This document shows, piece after piece, positions 1-7,993 of a stretch of 29,481 nucleotides of DNA. The notes beneath the pieces were generated by a model. It ran no database searches and had not been told where the DNA came from. It saw only the letters and a program-made list of their open reading frames with translations. The translations under genes and the position numbers were made by a program. This DNA comes from an uncultured Oscillibacter sp. (GTDB lineage: Bacteria > Bacillota > Clostridia > Oscillospirales > Oscillospiraceae): assembly GCF_900544955.1 (NCBI RefSeq), contig NZ_UQXD01000030.1, forward strand, positions 1-29,481, written 5' to 3'. Positions within the stretch are counted from its first letter, which is position 1. The number at the start of each line of letters is the position of its first letter.

Positions 1-26
1 CTAGGCCGCGCCGGGTGGGGCAGATT

Positions 27-497
27 TCAGCTGCGGGAGCATTTCTCCGCGTCGATGGCCAGCACCAGCATCAAAACCGCCAGGGCGTCGCCGGGGTCCG
101 CAACGTCGATCACATAGGTGTCCGTCCAGTGAAAGACCTCCTTGGTGACGGCCGCCACCGGGGCGCCGCAGGGCCCCCGCACCGTGTAGTCCCACTCCAG
201 GAAGTCCCCCTCTACCTGCCAGCCGTTGCAGTCGATGTCGAACCGGGGCGTGAAAAAGGTGAACGCTTTTTGGATGCAGCCCAGATAGCGCTCCCCCACG
301 TACATCTCAAATTTGGGCAGGAAGGTGAGCACCCGCTCCCGCACCGTGCCGACGTGGGTTCCGGTGGCGTCCAGCACGTGGAGGCAGTGGCCCCAGGCCA
401 GCTTTCCCTCCACGGTGTAAACCGCGTGCCCCGCCTCGTCGTAGATATCGTAGCTGTCCAGCCAGGAGAACAACCGCTGTTTGAACAACAGCTTCAT
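27..497 (-). CDS. LURP-one-related (YxjI/Tubby-like fold) protein
   Basis: A 156-residue protein beginning MKLLFKQRLFSWLDSYDIYD. The pattern of a short polar start, repeated beta-strand-like stretches (YDIYDEAGHAVYTVEGK, FEMYVGERYLGCIQK, FDIDCNGWQVEGDF) and a hydrophobic C-terminal helix (DALAVLMLVLAIDAEKC) is that of the LURP-one-related/YxjI family (DUF567), a tubby-like beta-barrel of unknown bacterial function. Length is normal for the family. The ATG at 497 overlaps the stop of the upstream membrane-protein gene by four bases (ATGA), so the two are probably translationally coupled. Reading further upstream in frame would run through the neighbour's coding sequence, so the internal ATG is preferred. 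Family assignment is from recognition of sequence style; no function is claimed. Confidence 0.8.
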   Translation of the reverse strand: MKLLFKQRLFSWLDSYDIYDEAGHAVYTVEGKLAWGHCLHVLDATGTHVGTVRERVLTFLPKFEMYVGERYLGCIQKAFTFFTPRFDIDCNGWQVEGDFLEWDYTVRGPCGAPVAAVTKEVFHWTDTYVIDVADPGDALAVLMLVLAIDAEKCSRS

Positions 498-1360
498 TCC
501 GCCGCCTCCTCTCTCCGGGCGGCGCGGTTGCGGAAGCACACCGCCGTCTGGTACAGAAAGACCATGCGCAGAACCGCCGTCACAAGCACTCCGATTGCCG
601 CCCCCAGCAACAGCAAAGCCCCCAGTATCCCGCTGAAAAGCAGCAGGAAGGAACTTCCAAACAGCCCCAGCAGAAATCCGATGTACCACTTCCAAAGAAG
701 CCGCCATCTCCGGGAGAGGGTGTTGTCCTCCCCCTCCAGCACCTCGGCATGGGCGGTGTACTCCTGATAGATGCCGACAGTGCCCGCCGCCAGCGCCGGC
801 AGCGCCAGCACCCACCACAGCCATGCCTCCTCCGTCAATCCCAGGACCAGGGTCACGGCGGCGAAGGCCGCCACCGCCATGGTGCACCAGCCGGCAGTGC
901 GGTAACGCCCCCACGCCGGCGCCAGACGCAGCAAAATCAGGCCGCCGGCCAGGTTCACCAGCACCTGCAGCACCTGCCCCGGCCCCCGCAGCGCCGGAAC
1001 CGCCTGCACCACCTGGTCCAGGGACATCGTCTGCGCCAGGCTGCTGGGAATCAGCAGCCAAAACAGCAGCCACAGCCACCGCCCCAAAAGAGGGGCCATC
1101 GCGTCCAGCCGCCGCTCCTCCGCTTGGATCTCCTCCAGGCGGCGCTGGCGGCGAAACGGACGGTCCTCCAGTCCCACCCGCAAGGTGCAGCCCGGCAGGA
1201 GGGTGCAGGTCCCGCAGGTCTCGTGGCCCTTCCCGCGGCAGCACGCCGCCACCTCGCACGTCCCGCCGAACTGCCGCCCCGGGCCGTCCTGACAGCCGGG
1301 ACAGCCCTGGCTCTCCCGCCAGGCACAGTCTCCACAGTTCTTTCCGCAGATGCTCTCCAT
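494..1360 (-). CDS. DUF3795-like Cys-rich domain fused to multi-pass membrane region
   Basis: A 288-residue protein. Residues 1-60 hold eleven cysteines (C5, C9, C12, C20, C23, C35, C40, C41, C49, C52, C58) in CGxxCxxC, GCxGC and CxxC spacing, the pattern of DUF3795-type small metal-binding domains. After a charged linker come about six hydrophobic segments (roughly 92-110, 127-147, 153-175, 178-200, 222-247, 250-275), so the C-terminal two thirds is an integral membrane domain. The start ATG at 1360 follows a purine-rich GAGAGGGAGAGG ribosome site. It is the first gene of a two-gene unit with the LURP-one-like gene. Metal binding is inferred from the cysteines, and the function is unknown. 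DUF3795 proteins are usually soluble and short, so the fusion is unusual. Confidence 0.75.
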   Translation of the reverse strand: MESICGKNCGDCAWRESQGCPGCQDGPGRQFGGTCEVAACCRGKGHETCGTCTLLPGCTLRVGLEDRPFRRQRRLEEIQAEERRLDAMAPLLGRWLWLLFWLLIPSSLAQTMSLDQVVQAVPALRGPGQVLQVLVNLAGGLILLRLAPAWGRYRTAGWCTMAVAAFAAVTLVLGLTEEAWLWWVLALPALAAGTVGIYQEYTAHAEVLEGEDNTLSRRWRLLWKWYIGFLLGLFGSSFLLLFSGILGALLLLGAAIGVLVTAVLRMVFLYQTAVCFRNRAARREEAAE

Positions 1361-1471
1361 AGCCCTCTCCCTCTCTCACGACTGCCGCACCAGCTCGTCC
1401 CGCGCCCGCAGGACCACGCTGTTCCGCCGGCGGCCCCGCACGGCTGCCCTCTCGGCTCTTTTTTTGATGAT

Positions 1472-1501
1472 AGCATAGGCCCGGCCTTCGGTTCGTTACA
1501 A
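1472..1501 (-). promoter_or_regulatory. Sigma-A-type promoter for the DUF3795-like/LURP-one unit
   Basis: On the minus strand TTGTAA (1496-1501), an 18-base spacer, then TATGCT (1472-1477). It lies just downstream of the phosphoribosyltransferase terminator and about 110 bases before the ATG at 1360, consistent with an independent transcript. Confidence 0.5.
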
Positions 1502-1532
1502 AAAAGTGACAAAATCGCCCTGACGGGGCGCA

Positions 1533-1568
1533 AAAAAGCGGCGCGCCGTCCGAGGAGGGCGCGCCGCC
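1533..1568 (-). terminator. Rho-independent terminator of the phosphoribosyltransferase gene
   Basis: A perfect 10-bp stem (GCGGCGCGCC at 1539-1548 with its complement at 1559-1568) and a 10-base loop. On the minus strand it is followed by six T (plus-strand A at 1533-1538). It starts 10 bases beyond the stop codon. Confidence 0.9.
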
Positions 1569-1577
1569 GGGGGATCT

Positions 1578-2141
1578 TCACTTCTTCACGGTGCCGTCGG
1601 CGTTGAACACCGGCAGCGGCGCCAGGTAGCGGATGTCCGTCCGGTTCTGGGCGTCCCCCTCCGCCAGGGCCGCCACTCTCCCCGCCACGGTGCCGCCTGC
1701 CTTTTCCACCAGGGCCTCCATGGCCAGGAGGGAGCCGCCGGTGGAGATCACATCGTCCATCAGCAGCACGCGCTTGCCCCGGATCAACTCCGCGTCATCC
1801 CGCCCCAGGTACAGCCGCTGGGACCCGGCGGTGGTGATGGACTGGTCCTCCACGTAGATGGGGTCCGGCATGTAGGCCTTGGGGACCTTCCGGGCGATGA
1901 AGTACTTGGACGCACCGGACTGCCGGGCCATCTCGTGGATCAGGGGAATGCTCTTGGCCTCGGCGGTGAAGAGATAGTCATAGCTGCCGGCGGGGACCAG
2001 CTTCAGAAGCTCCCGGGCACAGGCCACAGTCAGCTCCGCGTCGCCGAAGCAGATGAACGCGCCGATGTACAGGTCGTCTGTGACCTTACAGATGGGCAGC
2101 TCCCGCTTCAGCCCCGCCACAGTGATCGGATAGGTTTGCAT
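1578..2141 (-). CDS. Type I phosphoribosyltransferase (adenine/xanthine PRTase-like)
   Basis: A 187-residue protein with the PRPP-binding signature VLLMDDVISTGGSL at about residues 125-138 (two acidic residues, then S/T-T-G-G), diagnostic of type I phosphoribosyltransferases. The length and the upstream TAEAKSIPLIHEMARQSG segment, matching the place of the Apt loop before the flexible hood, suggest a purine base enzyme (adenine or xanthine PRTase, transferring a base to PRPP in purine salvage). The base specificity cannot be read with confidence: the N-terminal region differs from classical Apt and Xpt. It is monocistronic, with a strong promoter at 2195-2222, an SD GGGAGG and a terminator immediately after the stop. 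No purine riboswitch or PurBox is evident in the short 5' leader. Confidence 0.85.
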   Translation of the reverse strand: MQTYPITVAGLKRELPICKVTDDLYIGAFICFGDAELTVACARELLKLVPAGSYDYLFTAEAKSIPLIHEMARQSGASKYFIARKVPKAYMPDPIYVEDQSITTAGSQRLYLGRDDAELIRGKRVLLMDDVISTGGSLLAMEALVEKAGGTVAGRVAALAEGDAQNRTDIRYLAPLPVFNADGTVKK

Positions 2142-2194
2142 AGTACGTGTGCCTCCCTCAAAAATTATCCCAAAATGCAGGCTTTCCCGAAGAT

Positions 2195-2222
2195 ATTATA
2201 CCCGCTGCCCCGTAAAAGTCAA
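2195..2222 (-). promoter_or_regulatory. Strong sigma-A promoter for the phosphoribosyltransferase gene
   Basis: Minus-strand TTGACT (2217-2222), a 16-base spacer and a perfect TATAAT (2195-2200). The expected start is near 2187, giving a leader of about 45 bases. Confidence 0.85.
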
Positions 2223-2233
2223 TAAGACGACCC

Positions 2234-2833
2234 TCACAGCATCTCCTCCAGGGAGTACTTGCGCACCCTTCCCGGCGGACCGGCGCTGCGGGTGGCCACC
2301 CCCGCCGCGTAGCCGGGGAAGGTGTCCAGCTCGTAGTAGTGCTCCCCGTACTGGAGGGGGGACTCGGCGCGCATCATGGTGCCCACGCCGGTGCCGCTGC
2401 GCTTGGTCCGGGCCTCCCGCCGGACCCAGCTCCGGAAGAAGTCCGCCTCGGTGGACACGTCCGCCAGGCGGCGCATGGCCCGCAGGCTGACGGGGCGGAT
2501 GCGCTCGATGTCCACCCCCACCGGCTCGCCACTCAGCGCCACCAGCACGGCGCCGGCGGTATGGCTGAGGTTGAAGTGGACCTCCGGGTGGTCCGGGAAG
2601 AAGGGCTTGCCCAGGGAGGTCCTGGCGATCTCCGGCAATTCCCGCCACCGGTACTGTTCCCACAGCGCCAGGCGTAGAATCAAATAGGCGCACAGCGGCT
2701 CCCGCCGCTTTTCCGGCTGCTGGATGCGCAGCACCCGCTCCCGGCGCTCCGGAGGCAGCTGCTCCAGCATGGCCGCCGCCTCCCGCTCCGTCAGCGGCCG
2801 CTCCAGCCGGGCCGCCCACAGCTCGATGGACAC
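2234..2833 (-). CDS. 4'-phosphopantetheinyl transferase, Sfp type
   Basis: A 199-residue protein that should transfer phosphopantetheine from CoA to a carrier-protein serine. Family motifs are in order: FNLSHTAG at 87-94, the Mg2+-binding VGVDIE at 105-110 (D108, E110), and WVRREARTKRSGTG at 136-149, the WxxKEAxxK helix with E140 and K144. The length fits the single-chain Sfp group better than the short AcpS group. The start is GTG at 2833 behind GGGGGGAG; a normal ATG is absent nearby. No polyketide or peptide synthetase lies in the window, so its partner carrier protein is unknown; it may serve primary acyl carrier protein. It is expressed from its own promoter at 2863-2891, divergent from dnaG. 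Confidence 0.9.
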   Translation of the reverse strand: MSIELWAARLERPLTEREAAAMLEQLPPERRERVLRIQQPEKRREPLCAYLILRLALWEQYRWRELPEIARTSLGKPFFPDHPEVHFNLSHTAGAVLVALSGEPVGVDIERIRPVSLRAMRRLADVSTEADFFRSWVRREARTKRSGTGVGTMMRAESPLQYGEHYYELDTFPGYAAGVATRSAGPPGRVRKYSLEEML

Positions 2834-2862
2834 TGTTCTCCCCCCTTCGACCGTTTGGTTTT

Positions 2863-2891
2863 ATTGTAGCGGCTGCCGCCGGTCCTGTAAA
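2863..2891 (-). promoter_or_regulatory. Sigma-A promoter for the phosphopantetheinyl transferase gene
   Basis: Minus-strand TTTACA (2886-2891), a 17-base spacer and TACAAT (2863-2868). Both hexamers match consensus at five of six positions. The leader is about 25 bases. Confidence 0.8.
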
Positions 2892-2961
2892 GCCGCAGCG
2901 CCCACAAAGTTTTTTGAAAAAAATTGTGAAAAAAAAGAGGAAATTCAAAATCCACGGGGTA

Positions 2962-3006
2962 TATAAAAATGCTAAGCTGTAAAAGCAATCGTTTTTACAG
3001 TATGAT
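2962..3006 (+). promoter_or_regulatory. Probable dnaG-rpoD promoter region with a dyad at 2977-3000
   Basis: An A/T-rich tract precedes dnaG. Two -10-like hexamers are visible, TATAAA (2962-2967) and TATGAT (3001-3006), but neither has a convincing -35 at 16-18 bases. Between them lies a perfect 8-bp inverted repeat, CTGTAAAA (2977-2984) and TTTTACAG (2993-3000), with an 8-base centre. Position suggests an operator or mRNA 5'-end hairpin; which hexamer is used is uncertain. Confidence 0.4.
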
Positions 3007-3048
3007 TGGCAGAAAATGTGGTAAAACTGACCGAAAGGAGGGTCCCCC

Positions 3049-4812
3049 ATGCCCTTTCCCCAGAGCTTTATGGACGAGCTCATCGCCCGCAGCGACATTG
3101 TGGACGTGGTGGGCAGCTATGTGCAGCTGACCCGGAAGGGCTCCAACCTCTTCGGCCTTTGTCCCTTCCACAGCGAGAAGACCGGCTCCTTCTCCGTCTC
3201 CCCCGACAAACAGATTTTCTACTGCTTCGGCTGCAAAAAGGGCGGCGGCGTGGTGAACTTCATCATGGAGGAGGAGAACCTCCCCTTCCCCGACGCGGTG
3301 CGCTTTCTGGCCAAGCGGGCGGGGATGGAGGTGCCGGAGGAGGACGGCGACCGGGAGGCCGGGCGCCGCCGGGCCCGGCTTTTGGAGCTGAACCGGGACG
3401 CCGCCCGCTTTTACCACCAGCTGCTCCAGCAGCCGGAGGGCCAGGCGGTGCAGGACTACCTGTCCCGGCGGCAGATCACGCGGCAGACGGCGGTGAAGTT
3501 CGGCATGGGCGCCTCCCTGGACGCCTGGGACGTGCTCCTCACCGCCATGACAAAAAAGGGCTACACCAAGTCGGAGCTGCTGGAGGCGGGGCTGGTGGTG
3601 CAAAACCGCAGCGGCGGGCTGTACGACAAGTTCCGAAACCGCCTGATGCTCCCGGTGATCGACACCCGGGGGGACGTGGTGGCCTTCGGCAGCCGGGTGC
3701 TGGACAAATCGGAGCCCAAGTACATGAACTCCTCGGAGACGCCGGTGTACGCCAAGCGCCGGGTGCTGTACGGCCTGAACCTGGCCAAAAAGACCAAGCG
3801 GCCCAACATCATCCTCTGCGAGGGCAACCTGGACATCGTGACCCTCCACCAGGCGGGGTTCGACAACGCGGTGGCCTCCATGGGCACGGCGCTGACGGTG
3901 GAGCAGACCCGGCTCCTCTCCCGGTTCACAAAGGAGCTGGTCCTCTGCTACGACAACGACAACGCCGGAAAAATCGCCACGGAGCGGGCCCTTCAGATTC
4001 TGAGCGGCTCGGAGTTCTCGGTAAAAGTCCTCCAGCTGCCCCGGCGGCTGGTGGACGGGGCCTACGTGAAGCAGGACGCCGACGACTTCATCAAGCTCCA
4101 GGGGGCCGGGGCCTTTGAGCGCCTGCTCAGCGGCAGCGAAAACGGCGTGGAGTTCCGGATGGCCCAGGTGGCCGGCAAGTACGACCTGGGCAGCGACGAG
4201 AGCCGCATCGCCTACTGCGAGGAGGTCAGCGAGCTGCTGGCCTCCCTGCCCAGCGCGGTGGAGCGGGAAATCTACACCGCCCGGGCGGCGGAGGCGGCCA
4301 AGATCACCCCCGACGCCATGAAGCTGGAGGTCCAGCGCGCCGCCAAGCGGCGCCTGGCCCGGGAGAAGCGGGCGGAGCTGCGCAAAGAGCTGAATCCGGC
4401 GGCCCAGCTCCAGCCCCGGGAGCGGGGCCTGCGGTACGAAAACCTCCGCTCCGCCCGGGCGGAGGAGGGCGTCCTGCGGCTTTTGACCATGGACGAGAGC
4501 CTCTTCCCCGGCCAGCCGCCCCTGACGGAGGACCAGTTCTCCTCTCCGCTGCTGGGAAAGGTGTTCCGCCTTCTGTGGCAGGCCAAGGAGGAGGGCCGCA
4601 GCGTCACCGTGGCCTCCCTGGCGGGGGCCCTGACCCGGGAGGAGATGAACCACGTCTCCGCCGTCTGCCAGCAGCCCGAGTCGGCCCGGAACGCCGCCCA
4701 AGCCCTGGCGGACTACATACGCATCATCCGCTCGGAATTTGAAAAGCGGGCCGACGGCGGGCAGGTGGACCCCCTGCTGGCGGCAACAGAAAAATATAAA
4801 GATAAAAAGTGA
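3049..4812 (+). CDS. dnaG: DNA primase DnaG
   Basis: A 587-residue primase that lays RNA primers for replication at the fork. The N-terminal zinc ribbon is complete (C38, H41, C59, C62, within CPFH and CFGC). The catalytic core follows, with the TOPRIM glutamate in the ILCEGNLDIV motif (E258) and the metal-binding D302 and D304 in CYDNDNAG. The C-terminal region (about 430-587) corresponds to the helicase-interaction domain. The length is typical of Firmicutes. The start is the ATG after AAAGGAGG. In most DnaG proteins the TOPRIM motif reads VEGYMDV; here it is CEGNLDIV, a mild variation that keeps E and D. rpoD follows after 10 bases, the conserved dnaG-rpoD pair, without rpsU in front. Confidence 0.98.
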   Translation: MPFPQSFMDELIARSDIVDVVGSYVQLTRKGSNLFGLCPFHSEKTGSFSVSPDKQIFYCFGCKKGGGVVNFIMEEENLPFPDAVRFLAKRAGMEVPEEDGDREAGRRRARLLELNRDAARFYHQLLQQPEGQAVQDYLSRRQITRQTAVKFGMGASLDAWDVLLTAMTKKGYTKSELLEAGLVVQNRSGGLYDKFRNRLMLPVIDTRGDVVAFGSRVLDKSEPKYMNSSETPVYAKRRVLYGLNLAKKTKRPNIILCEGNLDIVTLHQAGFDNAVASMGTALTVEQTRLLSRFTKELVLCYDNDNAGKIATERALQILSGSEFSVKVLQLPRRLVDGAYVKQDADDFIKLQGAGAFERLLSGSENGVEFRMAQVAGKYDLGSDESRIAYCEEVSELLASLPSAVEREIYTARAAEAAKITPDAMKLEVQRAAKRRLAREKRAELRKELNPAAQLQPRERGLRYENLRSARAEEGVLRLLTMDESLFPGQPPLTEDQFSSPLLGKVFRLLWQAKEEGRSVTVASLAGALTREEMNHVSAVCQQPESARNAAQALADYIRIIRSEFEKRADGGQVDPLLAATEKYKDKK

Positions 4813-4822
4813 GGAAAGCAGC

Positions 4823-6294
<1,472 letters not shown>

Positions 6295-6295
<1 letters not shown>

Positions 6296-6337
6296 AAAAA
6301 GGAGAGGCACGGCGCGCTGCGCCGTGCCTCTCCTTTT
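6295..6337 (+). terminator. Terminator of dnaG-rpoD, potentially bidirectional
   Basis: A perfect 15-bp stem (6301-6315 with 6319-6333) and a 3-base loop, followed by TTTT at 6334-6337. Six A at 6295-6300 provide a T-tract for minus-strand transcripts arriving from mgtE. Confidence 0.95.
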
Positions 6338-6353
6338 CAAACGTCTCACAGAG

Positions 6354-6466
6354 TTTTGCCGCCGGAGCGGCAAAATAAAATGAAATTCGTTTCTGCCGCG
6401 GCGTGTACGCGGCGGAAACGACTTCTCGGCCCACAAGTGTGCGAACTGTGCGCCAAAGGCGCACAG
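6354..6466. repeat. Cluster of three perfect or near-perfect hairpins
   Basis: Non-coding block between the convergent rpoD and mgtE genes. Hairpin A: TTTTGCCGC (6354-6362) with its complement at 6367-6375. Hairpin B: 13 bp with one G-T pair, 6388-6400 with 6408-6420. Hairpin C: CTGTGCGCC (6446-6454) with its complement at 6458-6466. The density of dyads exceeds what termination needs and looks like an interspersed palindromic element, but no second copy exists in this window. Confidence 0.6.
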
Positions 6467-6494
6467 CGAATGCGCGCAGCGGGCCGCAGCCCTC

Positions 6495-6523
6495 TCGAAA
6501 AAGTGCCTGCGGCACTTTTTCGA
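6495..6523 (-). terminator. mgtE terminator hairpin with A/T-flanked stem
   Basis: A perfect 13-bp stem TCGAAAAAGTGCC (6495-6507) with its complement at 6511-6523, and a TGC loop. It begins five bases beyond the mgtE stop. Read on either strand the GC core GTGCC/GGCAC is followed by TTTTT, so it could stop transcription from both sides. Confidence 0.75.
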
Positions 6524-6527
6524 CAGT

Positions 6528-7544
6528 TCAAATCCCCAGCAGCCAGGAGGCCAGCTGGAAATACACCAGCAGGGACATGGCGTCCACCACCGTGGTGATG
6601 AGGGGGCTGGCCATCACCGCCGGGTCGAAGCCCAGGCGCTTGGCCAGGATGGGCAGGATGCCGCCCACCAGGTCCGCCAGAATCACGGTGGCCGCCAGGG
6701 TCAGGCTGACGGTGGCCGCCACGGCGGTCCCCACGCTGCTCATCGCCAGCAGCCGCAGGAAATTCACCGCCGCCAGCGCCAGGGCGCACAGGGTGCTGAT
6801 CCGGGTCTCCTTCCAGATCACCCGCAGCCAGTCGGAAAAACCCACCTCGCCCAGGGACAGGCCCCGGATCACCGTGACGGAGGACTGGCTGCCGCAGTTG
6901 CCGCCGGTGTCCATCAGCATGGGGATGAAGGCGGTCAGGGCTACCTGGGCCGCCAGGGCGTCCTCGAAGTGGGCGATGATGCCGCCGGTAAAGGCGGCGG
7001 AGAGCATCAGCAGCAGCAGCCAGGGGATGCGGTCCAGGAAGATGCGCACCGCGGAGCTCTCCAGATAGGGCCGCTCCGAGGGAGTCATGGCGGCCATCCG
7101 CTCCATGTCCTCCGTGGCCTCCTCCTGCAACACCGCCATGGCGTCGTCGGCGGTGACCACGCCCACCAGGCGGTTCTCCCCGTCCACCACCGGCAGCTCC
7201 GGCAGGTCGTACTCCTGCATCAGCTGGGCGGCCAGCTCCTGGTCGTCCTCCGGCTGGAGGGTGACGAAGGGATGGGACATGACGCTCTCCATCCGGGTGC
7301 CGCCCCGGGTCAGCAGCAGCTCCCGCAGGGACACCATGCCAAGCAGCGTATAGTCCTCCGCCACTACATAGCAGTGGTTCATGTTTGCGTCGGGCAGCCC
7401 CACCTGCCGGATGCGCTCAATGGCCTCGTTGATACGGCAGGCCGGGGGCAGGACCACCGGCTCCCGCCACATGATGGCGGCCACGGTGTCCTGGGAAACG
7501 GCACCCAGGGAGAGGGTGCGCTCAAACGTAGTCTGATTCTTCAT
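6528..7544 (-). CDS. mgtE: Magnesium transporter MgtE, short form lacking the N domain
   Basis: A 338-residue Mg2+ channel/transporter of the inner membrane. Two CBS domains occupy about 22-85 and 86-145, followed by a linker helix and five membrane helices from about 168. The family signature DTGGNCGSQSS is at 212-222, and the filter aspartate is D321 in SPLITTVVDAMSLLVYF. Usual MgtE is about 450 residues, with a superhelical N domain of about 130 residues ahead of the CBS pair; here only about 20 residues precede CBS1. The start is sound: AAGGAGGT at 7553-7560 lies eight bases before the ATG. So the N domain is absent rather than mis-called. Expression is controlled by the M-box leader upstream. 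Mg2+ sensing would rest on the CBS domains. Confidence 0.95.
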   Translation of the reverse strand: MKNQTTFERTLSLGAVSQDTVAAIMWREPVVLPPACRINEAIERIRQVGLPDANMNHCYVVAEDYTLLGMVSLRELLLTRGGTRMESVMSHPFVTLQPEDDQELAAQLMQEYDLPELPVVDGENRLVGVVTADDAMAVLQEEATEDMERMAAMTPSERPYLESSAVRIFLDRIPWLLLLMLSAAFTGGIIAHFEDALAAQVALTAFIPMLMDTGGNCGSQSSVTVIRGLSLGEVGFSDWLRVIWKETRISTLCALALAAVNFLRLLAMSSVGTAVAATVSLTLAATVILADLVGGILPILAKRLGFDPAVMASPLITTVVDAMSLLVYFQLASWLLGI

Positions 7545-7610
7545 CGGTCGTTACCTCCTTGCGTTCCGAAGCATCGCTCCGTTTGGACAGGGAGGCCGGA
7601 CAACGCTCGC

Positions 7611-7703
7611 CTAATCGGGACAGACGCCGGTACCGGCTCCGTCCTGACGGCTGTTCCGATCAGGGGATTCTGATTTGTCTGGCCTTCGACTGCCGGCGTC
7701 CAT
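7611..7703 (-). CDS. Putative mgtE leader peptide, 30 codons
   Basis: A small ORF in the mgtE transcript between the riboswitch terminator and mgtE. It starts with ATG at 7703, behind GAGAGGTG at six-base spacing, and ends with TAG at 7611, 66 bases before mgtE. The product begins MDAGSRRPDKSESPDR and ends GTGVCPD: very hydrophilic, with three Pro-Asp pairs plus Ser/Glu/Asp. Enterobacterial MgtL is likewise an acidic, proline-containing leader peptide controlling an Mg2+ transporter through ribosome instability at low Mg2+. The resemblance is in position and composition, not alignable sequence. It may alternatively be a chance ORF with a good ribosome site. Confidence 0.4.
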   Translation of the reverse strand: MDAGSRRPDKSESPDRNSRQDGAGTGVCPD

Positions 7704-7734
7704 TCCGTTCACCTCTCTTTTTTGTAGTCTTCGC

Positions 7735-7768
7735 AAAAAAATACGCGCCCCAAACGGTGGGGCGCGTA
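7735..7768 (-). terminator. Riboswitch expression-platform terminator of mgtE
   Basis: A perfect 10-bp stem TACGCGCCCC (7742-7751) with its complement at 7759-7768, a 7-base loop, and seven T on the minus strand (plus A at 7735-7741). The minus-strand segment CCACCGTT inside it (7753-7760) is exactly complementary to AACGGTGG at the 3' edge of the M-box (7791-7798), which gives an antiterminator. Confidence 0.92.
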
Positions 7769-7784
7769 CTCTCAACGCAAATGC

Positions 7785-7945
7785 AACCTGCCACCGTTCA
7801 AGCTTTAGCTCCACCGGGCGGTGAAATCGCGTTAGGTGATGCCTTCTTGTTCGACAAAACCTGTTCAAACCATCGCGTGATGTCTCCATCACTTTGCGGC
7901 AGCGATCCATATCCCTGTGGTAGCCTTACCTACCGGACGCATATT
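7785..7945 (-). ncRNA. M-box (ykoK leader) Mg2+ riboswitch
   Basis: Read on the minus strand, the leader contains the conserved M-box blocks in the right order: GGTAGGTAAGGCTACC (7919-7934), then ATCGCTGCCGCAAAG, then GATGGTTTGAACAGG, then GAACAAGAAGGCATCACC, then GGAGCTAAAGCTTGAACGG near 7795-7813. These match the TAGGTGAGGCT, CGCTGCYGC, GGTYNAACAG, AAGGTGAT and GCTAAAGCT core of the family. The M-box binds several Mg2+ ions and, when Mg2+ is replete, favours termination upstream of Mg2+ transporter genes. It lies directly upstream of mgtE and is followed by a canonical terminator, so the OFF-switch assignment is well supported. Exact 5' and 3' limits are approximate. Confidence 0.92.
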
Positions 7946-7958
7946 CAATTACACTGTT

Positions 7959-7987
7959 ACCTTACCCCAAAACTCCGCCGCTGTCAA
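7959..7987 (-). promoter_or_regulatory. Sigma-A promoter of the mgtE transcript
   Basis: Minus-strand TTGACA (7982-7987), a 17-base spacer and TAAGGT (7959-7964). The -35 is perfect and the -10 weaker. It lies just beyond the stop codon of the araC-like gene and before the M-box, giving a leader of about 410 bases. Confidence 0.7.
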
Positions 7988-7993
7988 CCACTT

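Noticed and set aside
1..195. Minus-strand 64-codon frame at the window edge
   Set aside because: It overlaps the LURP-one-like gene in another frame and has no ribosome site or recognisable sequence.
2142..2194. Purine riboswitch in front of the phosphoribosyltransferase gene
   Set aside because: The leader is only about 45 bases and lacks the three-way-junction core; a plain promoter and ribosome site explain it.
6354..6523. Short CRISPR-like array
   Set aside because: The stems differ from one another in sequence, and there is no constant repeat with regular spacers.
7717..7741. Direct repeat with 27853-27874 (TTTTT-x-GTAGTCTTC-x-CAAAAA)
   Set aside because: About 20 bases of A/T-rich similarity at unrelated positions, with no flanking similarity; treated as coincidence.
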